DNA of 64,000 nucleotides from an uncultured Collinsella sp. (GCA_958413765.1 CATYVH010000006.1:10427-74426), one strand, 5' to 3'. Shown: positions 41,830-50,805, numbered from the stretch's first letter. Program-made: numbers and translations. The notes: generated by a model not told the origin, from the letters alone.

Positions 41830-43557
41830 CTACATACGCCCCAATTCGCCCACGATATGGCCCACGCGATCCTCGGGCTCCTTGACCTCGACGCCGTTGT
41901 AGCGGAAGAACCGCGCCGGGTCGTGCATCAGGTCCTCGAGCGGCACCAGCACAAAGTCACGCTCGCCGATCAGCGGATGCGGCAGGCGCAGCTTTTTGCC
42001 GCCGTGGGTCTCGCCGTCCATCCACAGCAGGTCCAGGTCGATGGTGCGCGGACCGTTGGCCTTGGCCTTTTTGGAGCGGTCGCGGCCCAGCTCGGCCTCG
42101 ATCTTCATGAGCTCGTCGAGCAGCACCAACGGCGCCAGCTCGGTCTTGATCTCGATGACGGCGTTGGCAAACGCGTCCTGGCGCGTCTCGTAGGCCGGCT
42201 CGCTCTCGTAGATGCGCGAGCAGTTGGACACGCAGGTGAGCGGAATCTCGGCGATCATGTCACGTGCGGCGCGGATGTTGTCGCAACGATGCCCCAGGTT
42301 GGAGCCCACGGCCACAAACGCACGGCGCGGCTGCGGCTTGGCGACAGCCCAGTAACCGTTCAGGAACTGCGCAAAGCCAGTGGCGTCGTGCACGCGCACG
42401 ATGTTTGCACCGGCCTGGATAGCGCCCAGGCACACGCCAAACGTGGCGGCATCGCGCGCGGCGGCCTCGGTCACGCCCGAGACGGCGCCCACAAAGCGTT
42501 TGCGCGACACGGCACACATGAGCGGGTAGCCCAGCGACGCCATCTTGGCGGTCTCGCGCTGGATGACGATGTCCTCGTTGGCCGTCTTGCCAAAGCCCGG
42601 GCCGGGATCGATGCAGATGCGGTCGCGCGACACGCCGGCATGGATGAGCGTGCGGGCCTGGTCGGATAGGAAGCCCATGACGCGGCGCATGATGGGCGCC
42701 GAATCGGGCAGGGTGAAGCGGCGGAGCTGAGAGGTGGGCACGTAGGCTTCCTCGCGGCGGGCGCTGCGGCGCATCATGGCAGCCAGGTGGTCATTGGGCT
42801 CCGGCGCGGGCTCAGGGGTCGCGGCGGCCTCGGCAGCAGGGGCGGTCTCTTCGGCGGCCGGCGTCTCCTGCTTCTGCTCGTCCGTAGGCTCCGGCGCGGG
42901 CTCCGGATCGCCGAACGGCAGTGAGGGCTGCACCACGCCTCCCGGAAGCTTGGCCTCCGTCTTGGGCTCGCCCAGCAGCTTGCCGCGGCGACGGCGGGCA
43001 GGCTTCTCGGCCTCGCGCGCAGCCTCGGCAGCCGCTTCGCGCGCCTTCTCGGCAACAAACGCCGCGGCCGAGGTATCGAGCTGCACCGTCGCATGCGTGC
43101 GGGTGGGCGCCGCGACCTCGCCGGCGTGCATCACGATGACGCCGCAGGTGCTCGTCGCGACAAACTCGACCATCTTGGGGTCGGTGAAGCCCGTCACGTC
43201 GTTGACGATCGAGGCGCCGCAGCGCACGGCCGCCTTGGCAACCGCCACGTGGCGCGTGTCGATCGAGACGATGGCGCCCTCTTTGGCCAGCGCGCGCACC
43301 ACGGGCAGCACGCGGCGAGCCTCCTCGTCGGGATTAACCGGGGTAAAGCCGGGGCGCGTGGACTCGCCGCCCACGTCGATGATGTCGGCGCCGGCGTCGA
43401 GCATCGCCAGGCCGTACTCGATGGCGGCATCCGGGTCGAAGTGCTCCCCGCCGTCACTAAACGAATCGGGCGTCACGTTGAGGACGCCCATGATGCGCGG
43501 GCGGTCAAAGCTGAGCTCGTACTTTCCGCACCGCCATGTCTTGCTATCGTTCGCCAT
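41830..43557 (-). CDS. Fused dihydropteroate synthase-HPPK with large internal insertion
   Basis: 575 residues from the ATG at 43557, which has GGAGG 6 bp upstream. Residues ~1-410 are dihydropteroate synthase (FolP): IMGVLNVTPDSFSDGG, DVGGESTRPG, SIDTRH, GASIVNDVTG, then DPGPGFGKT and the C-terminal RVHD. Residues ~411-575 are 6-hydroxymethyl-7,8-dihydropterin pyrophosphokinase (FolK): FVAVGSNLGHRCDN and NGPRTIDLDLLWMDG. Together they make two consecutive steps of folate synthesis in one chain. Between the VMH strand (~143) and VMGFLSDQ (~292) lies ~140 residues rich in Glu, Ala and Pro that ordinary FolP lacks. It is followed directly by the biotin-ligase-like gene. Confidence 0.94.
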   Translation of the reverse strand: MANDSKTWRCGKYELSFDRPRIMGVLNVTPDSFSDGGEHFDPDAAIEYGLAMLDAGADIIDVGGESTRPGFTPVNPDEEARRVLPVVRALAKEGAIVSIDTRHVAVAKAAVRCGASIVNDVTGFTDPKMVEFVATSTCGVIVMHAGEVAAPTRTHATVQLDTSAAAFVAEKAREAAAEAAREAEKPARRRRGKLLGEPKTEAKLPGGVVQPSLPFGDPEPAPEPTDEQKQETPAAEETAPAAEAAATPEPAPEPNDHLAAMMRRSARREEAYVPTSQLRRFTLPDSAPIMRRVMGFLSDQARTLIHAGVSRDRICIDPGPGFGKTANEDIVIQRETAKMASLGYPLMCAVSRKRFVGAVSGVTEAAARDAATFGVCLGAIQAGANIVRVHDATGFAQFLNGYWAVAKPQPRRAFVAVGSNLGHRCDNIRAARDMIAEIPLTCVSNCSRIYESEPAYETRQDAFANAVIEIKTELAPLVLLDELMKIEAELGRDRSKKAKANGPRTIDLDLLWMDGETHGGKKLRLPHPLIGERDFVLVPLEDLMHDPARFFRYNGVEVKEPEDRVGHIVGELGRM

Positions 43558-43651
43558 GAACATCCTCCTCAAATGCCCGCGCCGCCGCGCTCGGGCGCAG
43601 GCGGCGGGGTCGCTTTGCAATCAGTCTTTCTATTGTATCCGCGCACGCGGG

Positions 43652-44404
43652 CTAAAACGCAAACGCAGCCGCGATGTCGCAAGAAATCAGCAGGTCGGCA
43701 TTTGCATCCTGATCGGTGGGAGCAAGATTGCAAATGGCCAGCGTATCGCCGGTAAAGTAACGCGTAAGGCCCGCCGCCGGATACACCACGAGCGAGGTCC
43801 CGCCCACAATGAGGGCATCGGCCGCGGCGATGGCGGCAACGGCGCCGGTCAGCACGCACTCATCGAGCGGCTCCTCGTAGAGCACCACATCGGGCTTAAT
43901 GCGCCCGCCGCACGCAGGACACATGGGCACGCCCGCGGCGTCCTCGTGCTCGCGCGAGCAAATCCACTCGGCACTATAGACCGCGCCGCACGACTGGCAA
44001 ATGTTGCGATGGACCGAGCCGTGCAGCTCGAACACACGCTGCGATCCTGCCATCTGATGCAGGCCGTCAATGTTTTGCGTCACCACGGCATTTAGCTTGC
44101 CGGCGCGCTCCAGCTCGGCCAGCTTGGTGTGGCAGCGATTGGGCTTAGCGCCAAGCGCGATCATCTTGGTGCGGTAGAAGTCGAAGAACTCGGCCGGATG
44201 CGCCTCATAAAAGCTATGCGAGAGCATGGTCTCGGGCGGGTAGGCAAACTGCTGGTGGTACAGGCCATCCACGCTGCGGAAATCGGGGATGCCGCTCGCC
44301 GTGGAAACACCCGCGCCGCCAAAGAAGACCACGCGCTCGTGGGTGTCGAACAGCTCCGCCAGCGCGGCGGAGGCCTGCTTGGAATCCGTTATTGCCTGCG
44401 TCAT
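43652..44404 (-). CDS. SIR2 family NAD-dependent protein deacylase (CobB-like)
   Basis: 250 residues from the ATG at 44404 (GGAG 8 bp upstream). The NAD-binding GGAGVSTASGIPDFRS, the TQNIDGLHQMAG motif and catalytic histidine in FELHGSVH are intact. A zinc-binding quartet is formed by CQSC and CPAC, and IKPDVVLYEE and VGGTSLVVYPAAGL complete the Rossmann fold. It removes acyl groups from lysines using NAD. The gene is upstream of the folate fusion gene (gap 94 bp) and divergent from exonuclease III. Confidence 0.95.
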   Translation of the reverse strand: MTQAITDSKQASAALAELFDTHERVVFFGGAGVSTASGIPDFRSVDGLYHQQFAYPPETMLSHSFYEAHPAEFFDFYRTKMIALGAKPNRCHTKLAELERAGKLNAVVTQNIDGLHQMAGSQRVFELHGSVHRNICQSCGAVYSAEWICSREHEDAAGVPMCPACGGRIKPDVVLYEEPLDECVLTGAVAAIAAADALIVGGTSLVVYPAAGLTRYFTGDTLAICNLAPTDQDANADLLISCDIAAAFAF

Positions 44405-44539
44405 ATGAGTTCTCCGTCCCTGCTGGTCGGGCAGCGCCGGGCGATGTCCCAGCATGCGACCTTTAAGTCAGCATGCGCGGAGCCCACCCCGCCCCTGTTG
44501 CGCTAATCTTAAGCCTGCCAACCCCGTCGAAAGGACACC

Positions 44540-45358
44540 ATGCCTCAGACTTACACTTTCGCCTCGTGGAACGTCAACGGCCTGCGCGCCGTGCTCAAAA
44601 AGGACCCGAGCTTTATCCAGATCGCGCAAGAACTCGACGTCGATATCCTGGCGCTGCAAGAGACCAAGTTGCAAGAAGGCCAGGTCGATATTGACCTGCC
44701 CGGCTATCACCAAACCTGGAGCTACGCCGAGCGTAAAGGCTATTCGGGCACTGCGGTCTTTAGCCGCCAGGAACCGCTGCGCGTGCTGCACGCCGACGCA
44801 CTGCTACCCTACGCCGGCGAGAACGAGGCGGCCGTACTCGTCGCCCAAGCCGCAACCGAGGGCCGCGTCTGCGCGCTGGAGTTCGACAAGTTCTGGTTTG
44901 TGGATGTCTACACTCCCAACGCGCAAAACGAACTCGCCCGCATCGACGTGCGCATGGCCTGGGACGATGCTTACCGCGGCTTTTTGAACGCGCTCGAGCG
45001 CGAGACCGGCAAACCCGTCGTGACCTGCGGCGACTTTAACGTGGCGCACGAGGAGATCGACCTTAAGAACCCCAAGTCCAACCGCGGCAACGCCGGCTTT
45101 TCGGACGAGGAGCGCGGCAAGTTTACCGAGCTGCTCAACGCCGGCTTTACCGATACCTGGCGCGCGGCAAACCCCGACGTCGAGGGCGTCTACAGCTGGT
45201 GGAGCTATCGCTTTAATGCCCGCAAGAACAACGCCGGCTGGCGCATCGACTACTTCCTGGTAAGCGACGCAATCGCCGACAACGTACGCGACACCGGCAT
45301 CCGCGGCGACATCTTCGGCAGCGACCACTGCCCCGTCACCCTCACGCTAGAGCTCTAG
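44540..45358 (+). CDS. xth: Exodeoxyribonuclease III
   Basis: 272 residues; AAAGGA ribosome binding site. The exonuclease III/AP-endonuclease fold is clear: FASWNVNGLRAVLKKD, ALQETKLQ (metal-binding Glu), YSGTAVFSR, VDVYTPNAQNE, CGDFNVAHEEIDL (Asp-Asn pair) and the C-terminal GSDHCPVTL with the catalytic histidine. Length is standard. The product repairs abasic sites and degrades one strand of duplex DNA. It is a single-gene unit, and an array of hairpin repeats begins 17 bp after the stop. Confidence 0.96.
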   Translation: MPQTYTFASWNVNGLRAVLKKDPSFIQIAQELDVDILALQETKLQEGQVDIDLPGYHQTWSYAERKGYSGTAVFSRQEPLRVLHADALLPYAGENEAAVLVAQAATEGRVCALEFDKFWFVDVYTPNAQNELARIDVRMAWDDAYRGFLNALERETGKPVVTCGDFNVAHEEIDLKNPKSNRGNAGFSDEERGKFTELLNAGFTDTWRAANPDVEGVYSWWSYRFNARKNNAGWRIDYFLVSDAIADNVRDTGIRGDIFGSDHCPVTLTLEL

Positions 45359-45374
45359 CCCCAGCTGATCCCCT

Positions 45375-45408
45375 GGGGACGGAGGAAAACGAATCATTTT
45401 GGGCCTCG
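45375..45408 (+). repeat. Short motif linked to the hairpin elements (third copy)
   Basis: GGGGACGGAGGAAAACGAAT then CATTTTGGGCCTCG, the same motif as at 14911-14949 but on the plus strand. Confidence 0.7.
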
Positions 45409-45430
45409 TGGTGGTATCCACGTGACCCAT

Positions 45431-45595
45431 CCGCCACGAAACACGCCCATCTACTACGTTTAAGCCACCACCCTCAACCACAGCGAACAACGCAAAAAGA
45501 AAACCGCAGGTAGAAAGCCTGCGGTTTTTCATAAAACGCGGTTGTGTTTGGGGGTGTCGGGTCAAACGTAGTAGATAGGCTGATTTCGTGGCGGG
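45431..45595. repeat. Long-hairpin repeat element 4 (CATCTACTACG type, 165 bp)
   Basis: Ends CCGCCACGAAACACGCCCAT... (45431-45461) and their imperfect complement (45564-45595). The same GCCACGAAA and ATCTACTACGTTT blocks form the ends of element 2 at 14731. The centre has a perfect terminator hairpin, AAAACCGCAGGT ... CCTGCGGTTTTTC (about 45500-45530), which could terminate exonuclease III transcripts. Confidence 0.88.
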
Positions 45596-45624
45596 CGAGT
45601 TCAGCTGATTCCCCGGGGACGTCT

Positions 45625-45660
45625 GGAGACGGAAGAAAACGGATCAATTTGGCTCTTGAG
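45625..45660 (+). repeat. Short motif linked to the hairpin elements (fourth copy)
   Basis: GGAGACGGAAGAAAACGGAT then CAATTTGGCTCT, between elements 4 and 5. Confidence 0.65.
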
Positions 45661-45694
45661 GGTCACGACGCCCGTCATATCAGCCGGCCATTCC

Positions 45695-45846
45695 AAAACT
45701 ATGCCAGTTTACGGGGCTAAATCGCGAACCCCCAACCATACGCAATTCCGAAATAATAAAACCGCAGGTAAACGGCTTGCTCTATTTCAAAAATAGCCGG
45801 CATGGTCTGCTTGTGCCAATCTGGCCCCGTAAACCGGCATAGTTTT
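45695..45846. repeat. Long-hairpin repeat element 5 (ACTATGCC type, 152 bp)
   Basis: AAAACTATGCCAGTTTACGG... (45695-45717) and its complement at 45824-45846 differ at one position over 23 bp. Inside, AAAACCGCAGGTAAACGGCT matches the core of element 1. The 45359-45893 gap is made up of elements 4 and 5 plus the two short linked motifs; no gene is seen. Confidence 0.88.
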
Positions 45847-45893
45847 AAAATGACACTTCGGCAGTATTGATTCCCGCCCCGGCGCAACCAGCC

Positions 45894-46607
45894 CTACAGT
45901 CCGTACTTCACGACGACTCGGTTGATGCGGCGACACCAAGGCTTGTACAGGGCGACCAAAAACACGCAGGTCGCAAGGCCGTGCGTGATATCGAACGGTA
46001 CGGCGGTGGCAAGACGCGCCATGGCACCCGCCCACGTGAGCGGTTGAACAAAACCGATAATGTCGTAGGCGTTGATCACAACGCCGTACAGCAAACCCGA
46101 AGCAAAGCCGTAGGTCAGCAGCGCCGGCATACGCACGGTGCCGTCGGCGCGGTCGAACGCACCCGCATGCGCCAGCGCACCGCCAACGTATCCCACGAGC
46201 CCCCAGGCATACATCTGCCACGGCGTCCACATGCCCTGTCCAAAAAAGAAATTGCTGGTCAGCGCCGCCAGCGCGCCAACCATAAAACCATTGCGGCGAC
46301 CAAGCGTCGCCCCCGCGATAATGGCGATGGCACTCACGGGTTTAAAGTCGGGAATGGGGCCAAACAAGATGCGCCCCGCCGCGGCCAACGCCGCCAGAAC
46401 CAGCGTTGGCATAATCTGGCGCAGGCCCGGTCGCGACGCCTCATAGCCTGCAAAGAACAGCGCAAGCACCAGCGCCACCACGACAAGCATGGCGAGCGCC
46501 GCCTGCTCAACGCCCGCCAGCAACGCCGAAGCCATCACGGCTGGCACCGCCAGCAGCAGCGGTATCTCCAGTTTTGCGAGTAGGCGCACGATGCGATAAT
46601 CCGCCAT
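45894..46607 (-). CDS. ECF transporter substrate-binding (S) component
   Basis: 237 residues from the ATG at 46607. Six hydrophobic helices span the protein. The central DFKPVSAIAIIAGATLGRRN and FFFGQGMWTPWQMYAWGLVG stretches are typical of vitamin-type S components of energy-coupling-factor transporters; the WTPWQM motif occurs in members proposed to bind cobalamin or related compounds (CbrT-like), but the substrate is not proven. It is the last gene of an operon EcfT - double EcfA - S, starting about 4 bp after the ATPase stop. No riboswitch is recognisable upstream of the operon. Confidence 0.85.
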   Translation of the reverse strand: MADYRIVRLLAKLEIPLLLAVPAVMASALLAGVEQAALAMLVVVALVLALFFAGYEASRPGLRQIMPTLVLAALAAAGRILFGPIPDFKPVSAIAIIAGATLGRRNGFMVGALAALTSNFFFGQGMWTPWQMYAWGLVGYVGGALAHAGAFDRADGTVRMPALLTYGFASGLLYGVVINAYDIIGFVQPLTWAGAMARLATAVPFDITHGLATCVFLVALYKPWCRRINRVVVKYGL

Positions 46608-46611
46608 CCCA

Positions 46612-48255
46612 TCACGCCCTATAAAACACGTTGTCGGCAAAGAAGTCGGCCGGCGGCTCCATGCAGGCAATCTCGCCATCGAACATCATGGCGATGTCGT
46701 CGGCGACCTGCTCGGCAAAGTCCAAATCGTGCGTAGCCATGATGACGGTGCCGCCAGCCTTCGCATGGTCACGCAGGGCGCGAGCGATGATGCGGCGGCT
46801 CTCCAGGTCCAAGCCCTTCGTGGGCTCGTCAAGCAGCAGCAGCTCGGGGCCAATCAGCAGCAGCTTTGCCAGCGCGAGCAGCTGGCGCTGTCCGCCCGAG
46901 AGGTCGTAGGGGTGACGCGTCTCCAGGCCGTCCAATCCCAGTTGCGCCGCACGCTCCCGCGCCAAGTTCTCGTCATATCCGCAGGTCGAGGCCCATTCCA
47001 TCAGCTCATCGTGAACCGTCTCGGCAACCAGCAATGCTTTGGGGTTCTGAGGCAGCAGCGCCGCCGAGGCCGCTCCGCGCACCATGCGGCCGCGCTGCAG
47101 CTTGGCGGTCTTCGCCAGCACCGAGAGCATCGTCGACTTACCGCATCCGTTGCCGCCCACGATCGCATGCACCGCACCGGCCGAAAACGCCACGTCGAGC
47201 CCGCGCAGCACCCAGCCGCCCGCGCGATCGTAGCGAAACCAGCTCCCTGCCAGGGTGGTAGCCGACCCGCCGTGCATTTTTTGGAGTATTCTGCTCCCAT
47301 CCGTGCGCGGGAAGGCTTCCGAGCCGTTCTCGAGCGACGTTTGCGCCACAAATTCGGACGATTTGTCCAATTCCGAACTTTTTTTCGCGCTCGATACGTC
47401 CCCGGGCGGCTCCAGAGAGCCCAAATTGTCCTCACGCCTGCTGAATACTCCGTTTTTTGCACATCGGACGGCACCCCACCCCAACATGTCGTCGGAAAAC
47501 AACGATTCTCGGCGTCCCAAAGAAGCCATATCCGCCACCTCGCGCACGCGACCGTCCTCAATCCGGTACGCACACGTCGCATACTCGAGCATTGGACGCG
47601 GTTGATGCGTAGCCACAACAACCGTGCAGCCCAACTCACGGTTCACGCGAAACAGCGCGTGCAGAAAATTCTTCTCGGCAACGGGATCGAGCTGAGACGT
47701 GGGCTCGTCGAGTAGCAGCACACGCGGACGCAGCGCCAGGACGGCGGCAAGCGACAGCAGCTGCTTGCGGCCGCCCGAAAGCGTATCGGTATCGCGATGA
47801 AGCCAGTCCTCCAGACCAAAGAAATAGCTGGTCTCAGCTACGCGACGGCGCATCTCATCACGTGCTAGCCCCAAGTTTTCCAGGCCAAACGCCATCTCGT
47901 GCCACACGGTTTCGCACACGATCTGGTTCTCGGGATCCTGGAACACATAGCCCACGCGCTCCGCCGATGCCCGCACGTCCATGTCGGCAACGTTCTCGCC
48001 CAGCACGCGCGCATCACCAGTGCGCTCGCCCGCCGGCGCGATCTCGGGCTTGAGCAGCGACAGCAGCGTCGACTTGCCCGAACCGGTACCGCCAACAAGC
48101 AGCGCAAATGCACCTTGGGGAACACGCCAATCAAGCCCCTCGAGCACCGGTGCCTCGGCCCCGGGATAGGCAAAACTAAGGCCCTGCACCTCAATCGCCG
48201 GAATATCCGGGCCGCACGCCGCGCCCGACACCGGGCCCCTATCCAACCGAGCCAT
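46612..48255 (-). CDS. ECF transporter ATPase, two ATP-binding domains in one chain
   Basis: 547 residues. The first ABC domain (~20-240) has GGTGSGKS, the Q-loop FQDPENQIV typical of EcfA, TLSGGRKQLL and VLLLDEPTSQLD. The second (~345-535) has GGNGCGKS, the Q-loop LLPQNPKALL, DLSGGQRQLL and LLLLDEPTKGLD. A ~90-residue hydrophilic linker (EDNLGSLEPPGDVSSAKKSS) joins them. In many ECF systems these are two genes (ecfA1, ecfA2), so this is a fusion. Its ATG shares a base with the stop of the EcfT gene, so translation is coupled. Confidence 0.94.
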   Translation of the reverse strand: MARLDRGPVSGAACGPDIPAIEVQGLSFAYPGAEAPVLEGLDWRVPQGAFALLVGGTGSGKSTLLSLLKPEIAPAGERTGDARVLGENVADMDVRASAERVGYVFQDPENQIVCETVWHEMAFGLENLGLARDEMRRRVAETSYFFGLEDWLHRDTDTLSGGRKQLLSLAAVLALRPRVLLLDEPTSQLDPVAEKNFLHALFRVNRELGCTVVVATHQPRPMLEYATCAYRIEDGRVREVADMASLGRRESLFSDDMLGWGAVRCAKNGVFSRREDNLGSLEPPGDVSSAKKSSELDKSSEFVAQTSLENGSEAFPRTDGSRILQKMHGGSATTLAGSWFRYDRAGGWVLRGLDVAFSAGAVHAIVGGNGCGKSTMLSVLAKTAKLQRGRMVRGAASAALLPQNPKALLVAETVHDELMEWASTCGYDENLARERAAQLGLDGLETRHPYDLSGGQRQLLALAKLLLIGPELLLLDEPTKGLDLESRRIIARALRDHAKAGGTVIMATHDLDFAEQVADDIAMMFDGEIACMEPPADFFADNVFYRA

Positions 48256-49142
48256 CAGCCAAACCTCTTCTCATCAATCGCGTGCGACGCGCAAGGCAGC
48301 ATCATCCAGGCAGCGTACACGACATAGCCCCGCCACGGCGCCGGCACCGAGAGCTGCGGATAAAACGAATACTGCGTTGTCGCGGTCCATGCCACCGCCA
48401 CCGCGGCGGCACCAAACACCGCAAGCCCAGCCAGCGCGGCAACGTCGCTGCGCCCCAGTCGATACCGCGCATACGTCGTACGACGCGTCGCGGCACCCCA
48501 CCCGCGCGAGCGCATCGCGTCCGCGCGCTCCAGCGAATCTTCCATGCCCCAGCCCATCAACACACTCGATGCCCGCAAACGCGAACGCACGGGGTCGGCC
48601 GGCGCGCTGCCCGGCACATCAATCGCATCCTGCACCGCCAGCACCGTACGACCGCGGCGCAAAAACTGCGGGATAAGCCTCATGCACATCGAGATCATGA
48701 GCGCAATCACCGGCGCGGCATTGCCCAGCAGCGCGAGTACCTTGTCGTATTCGAGCATCGATGCCGCCGCCTCAAACCACAACACGCTCGCCACAAACAG
48801 CCCGCCCATGCACAGGCCGTATACCATGCTCTCCAGATACACCGCGCGCATGCCAATACGGAACAGCTCCGTCGAACCCGAGGCGCTAAACAGCGGATTG
48901 AGCAGCGCGACGATCAAAATCACCGGCAGCTGCCAGCGGAGCGCGCCCAGCGTGCGGGCAGCCCCACGCGTCGCAAATCCATACGCCAGCCCGCCTGCGA
49001 GCGACAGCGCGATCAGTACCGGCTGCATCGAGAACATAGTGAGCCCCAGCGTCAGCACTATATAGAGTGCCGGCACAGCCGGATGCGACATCGAGAATGC
49101 CGCGACGGGCCCGCCGCCAAACTCCTCTCGTATGTTATCCAC
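48255..49142 (-). CDS. ecfT: ECF transporter transmembrane (T) component
   Basis: 295 residues from a GTG at 49142 (reading VDNIREEFGGGPV), preceded by GGGGGTG; the open frame continues upstream into the glmU promoter and is unlikely to be used there. The EcfT (CbiQ family) plan is visible: four to five N-terminal helices (HPAVPALYIVLTLGLTMFS), coupling helices with the Ala-Arg-Gly-type motifs (SVLMGWGMEDSLERADAMRS then RGWG) and a last helix. It anchors the ATPase and interacts with the S component. The gene is divergent from glmU, 199 bp away. Confidence 0.9.
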   Translation of the reverse strand: MDNIREEFGGGPVAAFSMSHPAVPALYIVLTLGLTMFSMQPVLIALSLAGGLAYGFATRGAARTLGALRWQLPVILIVALLNPLFSASGSTELFRIGMRAVYLESMVYGLCMGGLFVASVLWFEAAASMLEYDKVLALLGNAAPVIALMISMCMRLIPQFLRRGRTVLAVQDAIDVPGSAPADPVRSRLRASSVLMGWGMEDSLERADAMRSRGWGAATRRTTYARYRLGRSDVAALAGLAVFGAAAVAVAWTATTQYSFYPQLSVPAPWRGYVVYAAWMMLPCASHAIDEKRFG

Positions 49143-49341
49143 GGGCACCCCCGTTCCCTCGCTCAAACAACAGCTCCGCAGCACCGCCAACGCCGCACGC
49201 ACGCAGTGCAAACGCCACGCCGGCGGCGCAAGCCTCAACCGCCGCAAACCAATCGTTACGCGCTCGTCATATGCCTGCGGTATCATATTGCGCCGTGTAT
49301 CGTTTCCAAACACACGTCTCTATAACGTAACAGGAGATCAC

Positions 49342-50754
49342 ATGGACGCAACCGCAATTATCCTCGCTGCCGGCGAGGGCACCCGCATGAAGTCGAACCA
49401 CTGCAAGGTTTCGCACAAGATCCTGGGTAAGCCCATGGTCCAGTGGATCGTCGACGCTACCATCAAGGCCGGCTGCAGCCGCGTCGTGGTCGTCATCGGC
49501 AGCCACGCCGACGAGATGCGCGCCCTCATCGACGGCGCCTACGCCAACAGCGCCACCAAGGTCGAGTGCGTCGAGCAGACCGAGCGCCTGGGCACCGGCC
49601 ACGCCGTAAAGGTCGCGCTCGAGGCCTGCGGCATCACGCAAGGCCCCGTCGTCGTGCTCAACGGCGACCTGCCGCTCATCACCGCCGACACCGTCGCCAA
49701 GTTCGCGCAAACCGTCGCCACCGGCGAGCTCGCCTGCACCGTCATGACCATGACCCCGCCCGATCCTTTCGGCTACGGCCGCATCAAGCTGGGCGCCGAT
49801 GGTCAGATCGAGCGCATCATCGAGCAGAAGGACTGCACGCCCGAGCAGGCCGCCACGCTGCTCGAGTGCAACGCCGGCTGCTACGCATTTGACGGCACGC
49901 AGCTCGCCGCCCACATCAACGAGATCGGCAACGACAACGCGCAATCCGAGTACTACCTGCCCGACATGCTCGAGATCCTCAAAGGCCACGGCCAGGCTGT
50001 CTCCATCTTCCACTGCGACGACTACCGCGACGGCCTGGGCGTCAACAGCCGCATCCAGCTCGCACAGCTCACCGCCATCGCGCGCGACCGCATCAACGAG
50101 CACTGGATGGCCGAGGGCGTTACCTTCATCGACCCCACACAGGCCTGGATCGGCCCCGATGCCGTTATCGGCCGCGATACCGTCGTGTGGCCGCAGACGC
50201 ACCTGATCGGCCACGTCACCGTGGGCGAGGAGTGCCAGCTCGGTCCCAACAGCCGCCTCACCGACACCACCGTCGGCAGCGGCTGCACCATCGATGAGAC
50301 CATCGCCATTGAGGCCGTCATCGAGAACGGCGTCGACTGCGGCCCGCGCGCCTACCTGCGCCCGGGTACCCACATGCTCGACGGCTCCAAGGCCGGCACG
50401 CACGTGGAGATCAAGAAGTCCACGATCGGCGAGGGCTCCAAGGTGCCGCACCTGTCCTACATCGGCGACACCACCATGGGCTCCGGCGTCAACGTGGGCG
50501 CGGGCTCCATCACCTGCAACTACGATGGCGTGCACAAGCACAAGACCGTCATCGGCAAGGATGCCTTCATTGGCTCCGACACCATGATGGTCGCGCCCGC
50601 CCAGATCGGCGACGGCGCGCTCGTGGCCGCTGGCTCCGTCATCACCGAGCCGGTCCCGGCCGACGCACTTGGTCTGGGCCGCGCCCGTCAGGTAAATATT
50701 GAGGGCTGGGCCGCCGATTACCGCCGACGCCTGCGCGAGGACGACGAGGTATAA
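49342..50754 (+). CDS. glmU: Bifunctional N-acetylglucosamine-1-phosphate uridyltransferase/acetyltransferase
   Basis: 470 residues; CAGGAGA site 8 bp before the ATG. Residues ~1-230 are the uridyltransferase domain (ILAAGEGTRMKSNHCKVSHK, then TERLGTGHAVK and NGDLPLI). The C-terminal half is the left-handed beta-helix acetyltransferase with hexapeptide repeats (VNVGAGSITCNYDGVHKHKT and the acetyl-CoA site near GDGALVAAGSV). The product is UDP-GlcNAc for peptidoglycan. It is followed by a terminator and then prs, a frequent neighbour in Gram-positive bacteria. Confidence 0.97.
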   Translation: MDATAIILAAGEGTRMKSNHCKVSHKILGKPMVQWIVDATIKAGCSRVVVVIGSHADEMRALIDGAYANSATKVECVEQTERLGTGHAVKVALEACGITQGPVVVLNGDLPLITADTVAKFAQTVATGELACTVMTMTPPDPFGYGRIKLGADGQIERIIEQKDCTPEQAATLLECNAGCYAFDGTQLAAHINEIGNDNAQSEYYLPDMLEILKGHGQAVSIFHCDDYRDGLGVNSRIQLAQLTAIARDRINEHWMAEGVTFIDPTQAWIGPDAVIGRDTVVWPQTHLIGHVTVGEECQLGPNSRLTDTTVGSGCTIDETIAIEAVIENGVDCGPRAYLRPGTHMLDGSKAGTHVEIKKSTIGEGSKVPHLSYIGDTTMGSGVNVGAGSITCNYDGVHKHKTVIGKDAFIGSDTMMVAPAQIGDGALVAAGSVITEPVPADALGLGRARQVNIEGWAADYRRRLREDDEV

Positions 50755-50771
50755 CGTTTTACCAAGCATCT

Positions 50772-50805
50772 AAGGAGCTGTTCCCATGGGGACGGCTCCT
50801 TTTTC
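50772..50805 (+). terminator. Terminator after glmU
   Basis: AAGGAGCTGTTCCC ... GGGGACGGCTCCTTTTTCT: imperfect stem followed by a T tract, 18 bp after the glmU stop. Confidence 0.85.

Noticed and set aside
45347..45565. 72-codon minus-strand gene in the repeat array
   Set aside because: It lies within hairpin element 4 and the linked motif, and merely translates the repeat (a related frame occurs in element 2).
45894..49142. Cobalt/nickel transporter supplying the hydrogenase
   Set aside because: The ATPase and T component resemble CbiO/CbiQ, but the S component is not CbiM/NikM-like (no N-terminal metal-binding histidine), so a vitamin-type substrate is more likely.
49267..50769. 500-codon open frame on the minus strand
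   Set aside because: Antisense to glmU, whose two domains are unmistakable; the mirror product is low-complexity Asp/Val/Gly/Ala sequence.
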